Shown in pieces: positions 49,177 through 57,883 of a stretch of DNA of 64,000 bases. The position numbers were made by a program, and so were the translations under genes. The notes below the pieces were generated by a model that was given only the letters and a program-made list of their open reading frames with translations, was not told the origin of the DNA and did no database searches. Source of the DNA: Rhodopseudomonas telluris (GTDB lineage: Bacteria; Pseudomonadota; Alphaproteobacteria; Rhizobiales; Xanthobacteraceae); NCBI RefSeq assembly GCF_042432815.1, contig NZ_JBHLWM010000001.1, positions 434,001 to 498,000 on the forward strand. The letters run 5' to 3'. Position 1 is the stretch's first letter; every line of letters starts with the position of its first letter.

Positions 49177-50262
49177 CTACTTCCCCGGGATCTTGTCGTC
49201 GATGCCCTTCACGTAGAAGTTCATGCCGAGTATCTGGCTGTCGTCGAGGTGATCGCCGCCTTTGCATTCGACGTCCTTGCCGTCCTGATCGACGACCGGG
49301 CAGGCGAACGGCTTGATGCTGCCGTCGATGATGCCGGCCTCGGTGTCGGCGGCGAGTTTCTTCACGTCCTCGGGCATGTTGGTGTAGGGGGCCATCAGGA
49401 TCATCTTGTCCTTCAGCCCGCCCCAGGTGTCGCCCGGCTGCCAGGTGTTGTCGAGCACGGCCTGGACGCGTGCCGTGTAGTAGGGCGCCCAGTTGGCGAT
49501 GATGCCGGTCAGCTGCGCCTTGGGGCCGAACTTGATCATGTCGGAATCCTGCGCGAAGGCCAGCGCGCCGCGTTCGTTGGCGATCTGCATCGCGGCGGCG
49601 CTGTCGGTGTTCTGCATGATCACGTCGGCGCCCTGATCGAGCAGCGCCTTGGCGGCTTCGGCTTCCTTGCCGGGATTGAACCAGGAATTGACCCAGACGA
49701 TCTTCACCTTGATATCCGGGTTGACCTTCTGCGCCGCCAGGATGGTGGCGTTGATGCCGGAGATCACTTCGGGCACCGGGAACGAGCCGATATAGCCGAG
49801 CACGCCCTTCTTCGACATCTTTGCCGCAATCGTGCCCTGCACGTAGCGGCCCTCATAGAACCGGCCCGAATAGGTCGCGACGTTCTTCTCGCGCTTGTAG
49901 CCGGTGGCGTGCTCGAACTTCACGTCGGGATATTTCTTGGCGACCTTGATGGTCGAATCCATATAGCCGAACGAGGTGGTGAAGATCAGCTTGTTGCCGG
50001 CGCGCGCGAGTTGCTCGATCGAGCGCTCGGCGTCGGGCCCTTCGCTGACGCTTTCGAGGAAGGTGGTCTCGATCCGGTCGCTGAACTGCTTGACCAGCGC
50101 CTGGCGCGCCTGATCGTGCTGATGGGTCCAGCCGAAATCGCCCACCGGGCCGATGTAGACGAAGCCGATCTTAAGCTTGGCGGGCTTGTCCTGCGCCGCG
50201 GCGCCCGACAGCCCCGCGCATCCGGCCAGCAGCAGCGCCGCCGTCACTATCGCCTTCGTCAT
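49177..50262 (-). CDS. BMP-family ABC transporter substrate-binding lipoprotein
   Basis: 361 residues from ATG 50262 (GGAGAGG upstream; GTG 50280 would add 6 residues). The signal sequence ends with LLLAGC, a lipobox, so it is probably a lipoprotein. BMP/Med domain: KIGFVYIGPVGDFGWTHQHDQAR, LIFTTSFGYMDSTIKVAKKYPDVKFEHATG, GYIGSFPVPEVISGINA, DVIMQNTDSAAAMQIA. This group binds nucleosides, purines or related compounds. Last gene of the four-gene minus-strand importer operon. Confidence 0.93.
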   Translation of the reverse strand: MTKAIVTAALLLAGCAGLSGAAAQDKPAKLKIGFVYIGPVGDFGWTHQHDQARQALVKQFSDRIETTFLESVSEGPDAERSIEQLARAGNKLIFTTSFGYMDSTIKVAKKYPDVKFEHATGYKREKNVATYSGRFYEGRYVQGTIAAKMSKKGVLGYIGSFPVPEVISGINATILAAQKVNPDIKVKIVWVNSWFNPGKEAEAAKALLDQGADVIMQNTDSAAAMQIANERGALAFAQDSDMIKFGPKAQLTGIIANWAPYYTARVQAVLDNTWQPGDTWGGLKDKMILMAPYTNMPEDVKKLAADTEAGIIDGSIKPFACPVVDQDGKDVECKGGDHLDDSQILGMNFYVKGIDDKIPGK

Positions 50263-50299
50263 CCAGTCCTCTCCGCTCACGTGATGTATCTGTTTCGCT

Positions 50300-51211
50300 T
50301 TACCGATCCGGAACGAAGCTGGTTCCGAGCGCCGCCGGCGCCACCGATCCGCCGCGGCACACCCGGGAGATCAGCACCAACACCAGGATCGTGGCAAGAT
50401 AGGGCAGCGCCGTCATCAGTTGCGGCGGCATGCCGAGCCCGAACGCCTGCGCGTGCAATTGCAGGATCGACACCGCGCCGAACAGATAGGCCCCGGCCAC
50501 CAGACGGCCCGGCCGCCACGAGGCGAACACCACCAGCGCCAGCGCGATCCAGCCACGGCCCGCCGTCATGCCGGGCGCAAAGAACGGCGTATCGGCCAGC
50601 GGCAGGCTGGCGCCCGCGAGCCCGGCGCAGCCGCCGCCGAACAGCACCGCGAGCGTACGGATTCGCCCCACACGATGGCCGAGCGCATGCGCCGAGGCCG
50701 GATCGTCGCCGGCGGCGCGCAGGATCAGCCCCATGCGGGTGCGGGCCAGCACGAAGGCGATTGCGACGATCAGTCCCACCGACAGATAGACGAACGCCGT
50801 CTGGCCTAACAGCAACCGGCCGATGCCCGGCAGCGACGTGAGGCCCTCGATCGCCAGATGTGGCGCGGGCGTGATGCGTTCGCCGACGAAGGAAAGGCCG
50901 ATCAGGCCGGCAAGGCCGGTCCCCAGAATGGTGAGCGCTAAGCCGGCCGCCACCTGATTGACCGCAAGGCCGATCGTCATCAGCGCGAACATCGCAGCCA
51001 ACGCCATGCCGGCGGCGATGCCGCACAGCGTGCCGATCGCGGTCGAGCCGGTGGCCCATGCGCCGGCGAAGCCGCAGGCGGCGCCGAGGATCATCATGCC
51101 CTCGACGCCAAGATTGAGGACGCCGGCGCGCTCGGCGACGAGTTCGCCGCTCGCCGCCAGCAGCAGCGGCGTCGAGGCGGCGATGATCGACAGCAGGATC
51201 GCTTCGAACAT
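50300..51211 (-). CDS. BMP-type ABC transporter permease 2
   Basis: 303 residues, about 8-9 membrane helices, with the group signature GVLNLGVEGMMILGAACGF and ALGHRVGRIRTLAVLFGGGCAGLAGA. Second permease of the nucleoside/purine-type importer. It starts 1 base after the stop of permease 1. Confidence 0.92.
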   Translation of the reverse strand: MFEAILLSIIAASTPLLLAASGELVAERAGVLNLGVEGMMILGAACGFAGAWATGSTAIGTLCGIAAGMALAAMFALMTIGLAVNQVAAGLALTILGTGLAGLIGLSFVGERITPAPHLAIEGLTSLPGIGRLLLGQTAFVYLSVGLIVAIAFVLARTRMGLILRAAGDDPASAHALGHRVGRIRTLAVLFGGGCAGLAGASLPLADTPFFAPGMTAGRGWIALALVVFASWRPGRLVAGAYLFGAVSILQLHAQAFGLGMPPQLMTALPYLATILVLVLISRVCRGGSVAPAALGTSFVPDR

Positions 51212-51212
51212 G

Positions 51213-52292
51213 TCAGGCCGCCTTCCGCTGCGGCGCCGTCCAGCGGATCCGGTGCAGGATCAGCGAGTCGCAGGCGAGCACGTAGAACAGCAGCACGCCC
51301 TGGATCACCCGCGTCATGTCCTGCGGGATCTTCAACGTGATCTGCGCCTGCTCGCCGCCGATGAAGGTCAGTGCCAGAAACAGCCCGGCGATCAAGATCG
51401 CCAGCGGATTGAGTCGGCCGAGAAACGCCACGATGATCGCGGTGAAGCCGTAGCCCGGCGAGAAGCCCGGCTGCAGGTGCCCGACCGGGCCGGCGACCTC
51501 GAGGATGCCGGCGAGTCCAGCCAGCGCGCCGGAGATCGCGAAGGTCGTCAGCGTCAGCCGCTCGGCGCTGAAGCCGGCGAAGCGCGCGGCGCGCGGCGCG
51601 GCGCCGACGACGCGGATCTCGAAGCCTTTCAGCGTGCGGCCGAGCAGGATCGTCGCGCCGATCACCGCTAGCAGCGTCAGGATCACACCGACATGGACGC
51701 GGCTGCCGTCGATCAGCAGCGGCATCGTAGCGGCGGCGTCGAATTCGGCGGTGGTCGGGAAGTTGAAGCCTGCGGGATCGCGCCACGGCCCGCGCACCAG
51801 ATAGTCGAGCACGAGATCGGCGATGTAGACCAGCATCAGGCTGATCAGGATTTCGCTGGCGCCGAACCGGACTTTGCACAGCGCCGGGATCAGCGCATAG
51901 AGCGCGCCCGCCGCGGCGCCGAGCAGCAGCATCGCCGGCAGCAGCCACGGGCCCGCCTCGCTGCCGTGGGTGATCACCGCCAGCCAGCTTCCCGCCACGG
52001 CGCCGATCAGCATCTGGCCCTCGGCGCCGATGTTCCAGACGTTCGCCCGGTAGCACAGCGCCAGCCCGATCGCGATCATCACCAGTGGTGAGGCCTTCAC
52101 CGCGATCTCCTGCAACGCGTAGCTGTCGGTCAGCGGCGCGATGAAGTACGCAGTCAGTGCGGCGAGCGGGTCCTTGCCGAGCGCAGCGAACAGCGCCGTC
52201 ATGGTGAGCAGCGTCAGCGCGATGGCGATCAGCGGCGACAGCGCCGCGACCAGCGGCGATCGCTCCGCGCGGCGTTCAAGCACCAGCGGCAT
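51213..52292 (-). CDS. BMP-type ABC transporter permease 1
   Basis: 359 residues. The signature NVWNIGAEGQMLIGAVAGSWLAV, the internal GFEIRVVGAAPRAARFAGFSAERLTLTTFAISGALAGLAGILEVAG and a C-terminal IGGEQAQITLKIP are typical of this permease family. It overlaps the ATPase gene by 17 bases, indicating translational coupling. Confidence 0.92.
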   Translation of the reverse strand: MPLVLERRAERSPLVAALSPLIAIALTLLTMTALFAALGKDPLAALTAYFIAPLTDSYALQEIAVKASPLVMIAIGLALCYRANVWNIGAEGQMLIGAVAGSWLAVITHGSEAGPWLLPAMLLLGAAAGALYALIPALCKVRFGASEILISLMLVYIADLVLDYLVRGPWRDPAGFNFPTTAEFDAAATMPLLIDGSRVHVGVILTLLAVIGATILLGRTLKGFEIRVVGAAPRAARFAGFSAERLTLTTFAISGALAGLAGILEVAGPVGHLQPGFSPGYGFTAIIVAFLGRLNPLAILIAGLFLALTFIGGEQAQITLKIPQDMTRVIQGVLLFYVLACDSLILHRIRWTAPQRKAA

Positions 52293-53946
52293 GCTGCGCC
52301 TCCCGCTGCGGCCAACCGCTGCCGCCCATGAGTAGACCGAGCTGCTCGCGATCGATCGCGGACGATGCCGCGAGCGGCGACAGCCGGCCGTGAAACATCA
52401 CGCCGATCCGGTCGGCGATCTCGATCAGTTCGTCGAGATCCTGACTGATCACCAGTACCGCGGCGCCCTGCGCGGCGAGGTCGATCAGCGCCTGCCGGAT
52501 CGCCGCGGCCGCCCCGGCATCGAGGCCCCAGCTCGGCTGGTTGACGACCAGCAGCTTCGGCTGCCGCAGGATCTCGCGGCCGACGATGAACTTCTGCAGA
52601 TTGCCGCCCGACAGCCGCCGCGCTTCCGGATCGCGCGCCGCGGTGCGGACATCGAACGCCGTGCTGATCCGCTCGACCAGGTCCCGCAGCGCGGCGCGTC
52701 TGATAAAGCCGTGCCGCACCAGGCTCGGCTCGGCGTGATGCGTCAGCAGCGCGTTGTCCGAAAGCGACAGCGTCGGCACCGCGGCATGGCCGAGCCGCTG
52801 CTCCGGCACGAAGGCGGCGCCGAGCTCACGGCGACGGGTGATCGGCAGATCACCGCACGGCTGGCCATCGATCAGGATGCTGCGCGCGTCGCGCACCAGC
52901 GCCTCGCCGGACAGCGCGGCGAACAACTCTTCCTGGCCGTTGCCGGCGACGCCCGCGATGCCGACGATCTCGCCGCCGCGAACGTCGAACGATACGGCCT
53001 GCAGCGCCGTGCCGTGCGGGTCGTCCGGGTTGATGTCGAGACCGGCGACGGACAGGCGTGCCGCGCCGATCGCATGGCCCGGCTGCGATCGCGGCTGGCT
53101 CACCTCGCTGCCGACCATCAGCCGCGCCAGCGAGGCCGTGGTATTGGCGCGTGGATCGCATGTCGCGACCACGCGGCCGCCGCGCAGGATGGTGGCGACG
53201 TCGCACAGCCGCTGCACTTCGTCCAGCCGGTGCGAGATATACAGCACGGCGCGGCCCTCGGCGCGCAGCCGCTCGAGCTCGGCGAACAGCCGGTCGGCCT
53301 CGGATGGCGTCAGCACCGCGGTCGGCTCGTCGAGGATCAGGAAGCGAGGCTCCTGCAGCAGCGCCCGCACGATCTCGATCCGCTGCCGCTCGCCGACCGA
53401 CAGCCGCCAGACCTCGCGCTTGGGATCGAGCGGCAGGCCGTAATCTTCCGAGACCTGCGCGAGCCGGGCCGCCAAGGAGCGCAGCGGCGTGGCGGCAGGC
53501 AAGCCGAGCGCCACGTTCTCGGCGACGGTGAGGTTGTCGAACAGCGCGAAGTGCTGCGACACCAGCCCGATGCCGTGCGCGCGCGCCTCGGCAGGGCCTT
53601 CGGGGGCGAACGGCGCGCCGCGCCAACGCATCGCGCCGCCGTCCGGCTGGATCAGGCCGCAAATCAGCTTCACCAGGGTCGATTTGCCTGCGCCGTTTTC
53701 GCCGAGCAGCGCGTGAATCCGGCCGGGCGCGACGGCGAGATCGATCGAATCATTGGCGACAAAGCCGCCATAGCGCTTGGTCAGGCCGATCGCTTCGAAC
53801 AACGCTGCGTCGCCCGGCCTGGCGTCGGGGGCCAGCTGGCGCGTCGGTCGCGGGAGCGGGGACGGATCGGTCAAGCGGGGGCGTACTCTTCCAGGCCGGA
53901 GTGGGCCAGAACCTAGCCGAAAACCGTGCCGCATGCGACGCGTCAT
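52276..53946 (-). CDS. BMP-type ABC transporter ATP-binding protein (two NBDs)
   Basis: 556 residues with two nucleotide-binding domains. The first is complete: ALLGENGAGKSTLVK (Walker A), LSVGERQRIEI (signature), FLILDEPTAVLTPSEAD (Walker B). The second has IVGIAGVAGNGQEEL in place of Walker A and LLVVNQPSWGLDAGA, as is normal for RbsA/BmpB-type proteins. It energises uptake of the BMP ligand. The first 40 residues are poorly conserved; TTG at 53874 is a possible shorter start. First gene of the importer operon. Confidence 0.92.
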   Translation of the reverse strand: MTRRMRHGFRLGSGPLRPGRVRPRLTDPSPLPRPTRQLAPDARPGDAALFEAIGLTKRYGGFVANDSIDLAVAPGRIHALLGENGAGKSTLVKLICGLIQPDGGAMRWRGAPFAPEGPAEARAHGIGLVSQHFALFDNLTVAENVALGLPAATPLRSLAARLAQVSEDYGLPLDPKREVWRLSVGERQRIEIVRALLQEPRFLILDEPTAVLTPSEADRLFAELERLRAEGRAVLYISHRLDEVQRLCDVATILRGGRVVATCDPRANTTASLARLMVGSEVSQPRSQPGHAIGAARLSVAGLDINPDDPHGTALQAVSFDVRGGEIVGIAGVAGNGQEELFAALSGEALVRDARSILIDGQPCGDLPITRRRELGAAFVPEQRLGHAAVPTLSLSDNALLTHHAEPSLVRHGFIRRAALRDLVERISTAFDVRTAARDPEARRLSGGNLQKFIVGREILRQPKLLVVNQPSWGLDAGAAAAIRQALIDLAAQGAAVLVISQDLDELIEIADRIGVMFHGRLSPLAASSAIDREQLGLLMGGSGWPQREAQHAAGA

Positions 53947-54008
53947 CCGATCGTTGACTTCACCCTTTAGGTCGAAAGCTGTAGTCAGGAGATCTGCAGG
54001 AAGGCACC

Positions 54009-54293
54009 ATGGCTGTCCGGTTTATCTTGATCTGGCTGGCGCTGGCCGCGGCGTTCGGGTGGGGCGCGTGGTATCAGGCGCGCGCGCCGCGGCGGGCCTT
54101 GTGGGTACGGATCGTCGTGGCAGCCGTACTGCTCGCCGGCTGCGCCGCGGGCTTCCTGATGTATGGCGATCATCTCGAGAAAAGTCTGGGCTCCGTGATC
54201 CTGTATTTCGCCGTGTGGGGCGCGGCGTTCGGCCTCTCGGCTGCGTGTGGCGGCATCATCGTCGGCACGCTGATCGCGCTTTTCATCGGCTGA
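54009..54293 (+). CDS. Small membrane protein of unknown function
   Basis: 94 residues, three hydrophobic segments: ILIWLALAAAFGWGAWY, ALWVRIVVAAVLLAGCAAGFLMYG and VILYFAVWGAAFGLSAACGGIIVGTLIALFIG. AGGAAGG precedes the ATG, so translation is well supported. Divergent from the ABC importer and 71 bases before the amidohydrolase gene, with which it may be co-transcribed. I do not recognise a family. Confidence 0.7.
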   Translation: MAVRFILIWLALAAAFGWGAWYQARAPRRALWVRIVVAAVLLAGCAAGFLMYGDHLEKSLGSVILYFAVWGAAFGLSAACGGIIVGTLIALFIG

Positions 54294-54364
54294 GGCGCCG
54301 CTGCCCGCTGACTTTGCGGGCGACGTTGCTCTATCATGCGACCTGATCCGATCAGGAGAACGTC

Positions 54365-55060
54365 ATGCAGCCCCCGACATCCGCCGCGTCTGCAACCATC
54401 GTGGCGGAGCCTTCGCCGATCAGTCTCGATTGGGCGACGACGGCGCTGCTGATCATCGACATGCAGCGCGACTTCCTCGAGCCCGGCGGCTTCGGCGAGA
54501 CGCTGGGCAACGACGTCTCGCAGCTCGCTCGTGCGGTGCCGCCGACCACGGCCGTGCTCGCCGCCGCGCGGCGGGTGGGGCTGCCGGTGATCCACACCCG
54601 TGAGGGGCATCTGCCCGATCTGTCCGATGCGCCCGCCGCCAAGATGGCGCGCGGCGCCCCGAGCCTGCGGATCGGTGATCCCGGGCCGATGGGGCGCATC
54701 CTGATCCGCGGCGAGCCGGGCCACGACATCATCCCGGCGTTGTATCCGCGCGCCGACGAGGTCGTCATCGACAAGCCCGGCAAGGGCGCGTTCTACGCCA
54801 CCGAGCTCGGCGACGTGCTGCTGAAATACGGCATCGACACGCTGCTGGTGTGCGGCGTCACCACCGAGGTCTGCGTCAACACCACGGTGCGCGAGGCCAA
54901 CGACCGCGGCTATCGCTGCATCGTCATCGCCGACGGCTGCGCTTCCTATTTTCCGGAATTCCACGCTGCCGGACTTGCGATGATCAAGGCGCAGGGCGGC
55001 ATCTTCGGTTGGGTGGCTGACTCGGGTGCGGTTCTCGCAGCGATGGGCGAGCACGGCTGA
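54365..55060 (+). CDS. Isochorismatase-family cysteine amidohydrolase
   Basis: 231 residues. Catalytic triad: Asp in ALLIIDMQRDFL (about 33), Lys in VIDKPGKGAFYATEL (about 142), Cys in VCGVTTEVCVNTTVREANDRGY (about 178). The cis-peptide VTTEVC and the GAFYATEL helix resemble biuret hydrolase and ureidoacrylate/N-carbamoyl hydrolases. AGGAGAACGTC precedes the ATG. Its place next to a BMP-type nucleoside/purine importer suggests use of a nitrogenous ligand such as a pyrimidine- or urea-derived amide; that link is inference. Confidence 0.88.
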   Translation: MQPPTSAASATIVAEPSPISLDWATTALLIIDMQRDFLEPGGFGETLGNDVSQLARAVPPTTAVLAAARRVGLPVIHTREGHLPDLSDAPAAKMARGAPSLRIGDPGPMGRILIRGEPGHDIIPALYPRADEVVIDKPGKGAFYATELGDVLLKYGIDTLLVCGVTTEVCVNTTVREANDRGYRCIVIADGCASYFPEFHAAGLAMIKAQGGIFGWVADSGAVLAAMGEHG

Positions 55061-55163
55061 GCCCGCCGGGACACACTCACGCGTCGATCACCGCGTCTTG
55101 AGGAAACCCGATCGCGCATACGCTGTTATCGCTTTCGGCGCTTTGCACTGAAAGGAATTCCCG

Positions 55164-55655
55164 ATGATATCGACTTCCGCTACGCGGCTTTTGTCTGCCG
55201 CCGTACTGTTCGGCTCGCTCGGGCTGACGTCCACGGCAAGCATGGCCGCCGGCGCGTTCGACGGACTGGCCGGTTACTGGAACGGCAGCGGCCGCGTGCA
55301 ACTGTCGGACGGCTCGACCGAGCGCATTCGTTGCCGCGCATCCTATGCGGTCGCCGGCGGGGGACGCCTGCTGCAGCAGACGCTGGTTTGCGCCAGCGAC
55401 AGCGCCCGGTTCGACATCACCAGCCATGTCGAGGAAAATGGCGGCCGTATCACCGGCAGCTGGACCGAAGCGACGCGCAACGCCAACGGCCAGGTCTCCG
55501 GCACGGCGCGGGGCGGTCGCATCGACGCGCAAGTCGGTGGCCCGGGCTTCTCCGCCTCGCTGTCCGTCGCGACGCGCGGCTCGACACAATCCGTCACCAT
55601 CGTGCCGCAGGGCACCGATGTGCGCGAGGTCTCGGTGTCGCTGAAGAAACGTTAA
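55164..55655 (+). CDS. Exported protein of unknown function (Rhizobiales type)
   Basis: 163 residues. A signal peptide of about 28 residues (RLLSAAVLFGSLGLTSTASMA, cleavage near SMA-AG) leads a beta-rich domain: AGYWNGSGRVQLSDGSTERIRCRASY, QQTLVCASDS, GRITGSWTEATRNANGQVSGTARGGRI. Two cysteines (RCRA and LVCA) could form a disulfide. Proteins of this design are frequent in Bradyrhizobium relatives; the function is unknown. AAGGAAT lies 7 bases before the ATG. Confidence 0.78.
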   Translation: MISTSATRLLSAAVLFGSLGLTSTASMAAGAFDGLAGYWNGSGRVQLSDGSTERIRCRASYAVAGGGRLLQQTLVCASDSARFDITSHVEENGGRITGSWTEATRNANGQVSGTARGGRIDAQVGGPGFSASLSVATRGSTQSVTIVPQGTDVREVSVSLKKR

Positions 55656-56118
55656 GCCTGCGAACAGCATAATTTGCGACGATAGATTCGCGCGGTGTGC
55701 TCGCGCCTCTCTTCGATTGCATCACGGTCAACATTCATGCCCGGCCTTGTGCCGGGCATCCACGTATCTGGGGGCGACGCGGGGCAAGACGTGGGTGGCC
55801 GGGACGAGCCCGGCCATGACGCACTAAGCGGATGAATGGTGAGAAGTGAGGATGAGCGAGGTGGCTAGGCGTGTCGCGCGTCTCGACGTCCTGCGGGCCT
55901 GCTTGCTTCATCTCTCCATCCTGTCTCTGTCTGTGCCTCGTTCTTCATGAAATTTCGGACAGATCATTCGCGTGCGCCGCGTAGTCGTGTGCGCACCGAT
56001 CCCATCGGGCGGCTCTCTATTTCCAAAGATTAATTCCCCAAACAGCTCGGCGTAATGTCGGGTCTCTATATTCCAGCGAGTAGTTCACGCCCCGTTCATC
56101 CCGCCCTGGAGCCTCGCC
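55656..56118. other. 463-base gap before degP
   Basis: No gene supported. 55736-55820 is a CCCGGGCTCGTCCCGGG-family palindrome. The rest should hold the degP promoter; no consensus I can defend was found. Confidence 0.6.
55736..55820. repeat. Palindromic element, CCCGGGCTCGTCCCGGG family
   Basis: CATGCCCGGCCTTGTGCCGGG ... ATCCACGT and ACGTGGGTGGCCGGGACGAG ... GGCCATGACG form the inverted repeat; the inner hairpins have loops of 4-5 bases. Confidence 0.82.
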
Positions 56119-57693
56119 ATGAATCAGAATGAGACCGACCGCAACGACATCGACTACACCCCGAAATCGGATGCGCAGCTGCGCCGGATCATGAAGCCGC
56201 GGCGCTTCGCCCTGCTGGCGTCGGCCGCGGCGCTGAGCGCCGCGCTGGTCACCGGCGGATACATGACGCACGAATTTCCGTCCTTCGCATCGCCGGCGTT
56301 CGCCGCCGAAGCGGCGTCGCCGTCTGGCGCTCCGGCCGGCTTCGGCGATCTCGTCAGCAAGGTGAAGCCGGCGGTGATCTCGGTCCGCGTCAAGATCGAC
56401 GAGGACACCCGCACCACGCCGTTGATCCGCAACGACGACAGCGACGACCAGATGCAGGGCATGCCGTTTCAGCAGTTCGAACGCCAGTTCGGCTTCCGCG
56501 GCGGCCAGGATGGCGGCATGCCGAAGCGCCATGAAACGATCACCGGCGAAGGTTCGGGCTTCTTCATTTCGCCGGACGGCTACGCGGTGACCAACAATCA
56601 CGTCGTCGACCACGCCAAGTCGGTACAGGTCACGACCGACGACGGCACCGTGTACACCGCCAAGGTGGTCGGCACCGACAAGAAGACCGACCTTGCGCTG
56701 ATCAAGGTCGAGGGTGCCAAGAACGATTTCACCTACGTCAAGTTCGCCGACAAGCCGGCGCGCGTCGGCGACTGGGTGGTCGCGGTCGGCAATCCGTTCG
56801 GTCTCGGCGGCACCGTGACGGCCGGCATCGTCTCGGCGCGCGGCCGTGACATCGGATCGGGTCCCTATGACGACTACGTGCAGATCGACGCGCCGATCAA
56901 CAAGGGCAATTCCGGCGGCCCGGCGTTCGACACCAGCGGCAACGTGATCGGCGTCAACACCGCGATCTACTCGCCGTCGGGCGGTTCGGTCGGCATCGGC
57001 TTCGACATTCCGGCCGCGACCGCCAAGCTCGTGATCGCGCAGCTCAAGGACAAGGGCACGGTGACACGTGGCTGGCTCGGCGTGCAGGTGCAGCCGGTGA
57101 CGGCGGACATCGCCGACAGCATGGGCCTGAAGCAGGCACGCGGCGCGCTGGTCGACAGCCCGCAGGAGGGCAGCCCGGCCGCCAAGGCCGGCATCGCGGC
57201 CGGCGACGTGATCACCGCGGTCAACGGCGATGAGATCAAGGACTCGCGCGCGCTGGCGCGGACCATCAGCATGATGGCGCCGGGCACCTCGGTGAAGCTC
57301 GACGTGCTGCACAAGGGCGAGGCCAAGACCATGACGCTCAGCCTCGCCGAAATGCCGAACGATACCCAGAAGGTCGCCAGCAACGATCAGTCCGGACAGA
57401 GCGAAGGCCGGCCTTATCTCGGCGTCCGCGTTGCCCCGGCCGCTGAGGTCGAAGGCTCGGGTCAGAAGGGTGTCGTCGTCACCAGCGTCGATCCGGACGG
57501 TCCGGCGGCCGATCGCGGCGTGCGTACCGGCGATGTCATCCTCGACGTCGCGGGCAAGGCGGTCTCCAACTCCGGCGACCTCCGCGACGCGCTGAAGCAG
57601 GCGAGCGCGACCGGCAAGAAGACCGTGCTGATGCGGGTGAAGAGCGCCGACGCCGCGGCCCGCTTCGTCGCGGTGCCAATCGCCAAGGGCTGA
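56119..57693 (+). CDS. DegP/HtrA-type periplasmic serine protease (Do)
   Basis: 524 residues. Membrane anchor or signal at about 33-58 (FALLASAAALSAALVTGGYM). Intact triad: His in VTNNHVVDHAKSV (about 160), Asp in KKTDLALIKV (about 190), Ser in NKGNSGGPAFD (about 264). Two PDZ domains follow (about 295-385 and 425-515), each with the carboxylate-binding GWLGV/YLGV loop. It degrades or refolds damaged envelope proteins. The contrast with the inactive paralogue-like protein at 48015 is notable. A hairpin terminator follows at 57739. Confidence 0.95.
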   Translation: MNQNETDRNDIDYTPKSDAQLRRIMKPRRFALLASAAALSAALVTGGYMTHEFPSFASPAFAAEAASPSGAPAGFGDLVSKVKPAVISVRVKIDEDTRTTPLIRNDDSDDQMQGMPFQQFERQFGFRGGQDGGMPKRHETITGEGSGFFISPDGYAVTNNHVVDHAKSVQVTTDDGTVYTAKVVGTDKKTDLALIKVEGAKNDFTYVKFADKPARVGDWVVAVGNPFGLGGTVTAGIVSARGRDIGSGPYDDYVQIDAPINKGNSGGPAFDTSGNVIGVNTAIYSPSGGSVGIGFDIPAATAKLVIAQLKDKGTVTRGWLGVQVQPVTADIADSMGLKQARGALVDSPQEGSPAAKAGIAAGDVITAVNGDEIKDSRALARTISMMAPGTSVKLDVLHKGEAKTMTLSLAEMPNDTQKVASNDQSGQSEGRPYLGVRVAPAAEVEGSGQKGVVVTSVDPDGPAADRGVRTGDVILDVAGKAVSNSGDLRDALKQASATGKKTVLMRVKSADAAARFVAVPIAKG

Positions 57694-57737
57694 GTGTCCG
57701 GCTGCGTACCAAGAACGTCACGACACGACGAAGAGCG

Positions 57738-57762
57738 AGGGCGGCCGCAGGGCCGCCCTTTA
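57738..57762 (+). terminator. Rho-independent terminator after degP
   Basis: GGGCGGCC (57739-57746), loop GCAG, GGCCGCCC (57751-57758), then TTTA. A strong 8-base GC stem 45 bases after the stop codon. Confidence 0.8.
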
Positions 57763-57883
57763 GCTTTCCGGCGGCATCGTCGGGCGCTCGGGCAAAAAGA
57801 TCCTGCAACCGCCGGACCAGCTCCGCGTTGGTCCAACACCAGGCCGCCCGCTGCTCCCGAACCGAATTCCGAGGACGCCGACC

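Noticed and set aside
55097..55126. EcfG-like element GGAAAC...TGTT before the exported protein gene
   Set aside because: It misses the GGAAC and CGTT consensus by one base in each half, unlike the exact match at 60315.
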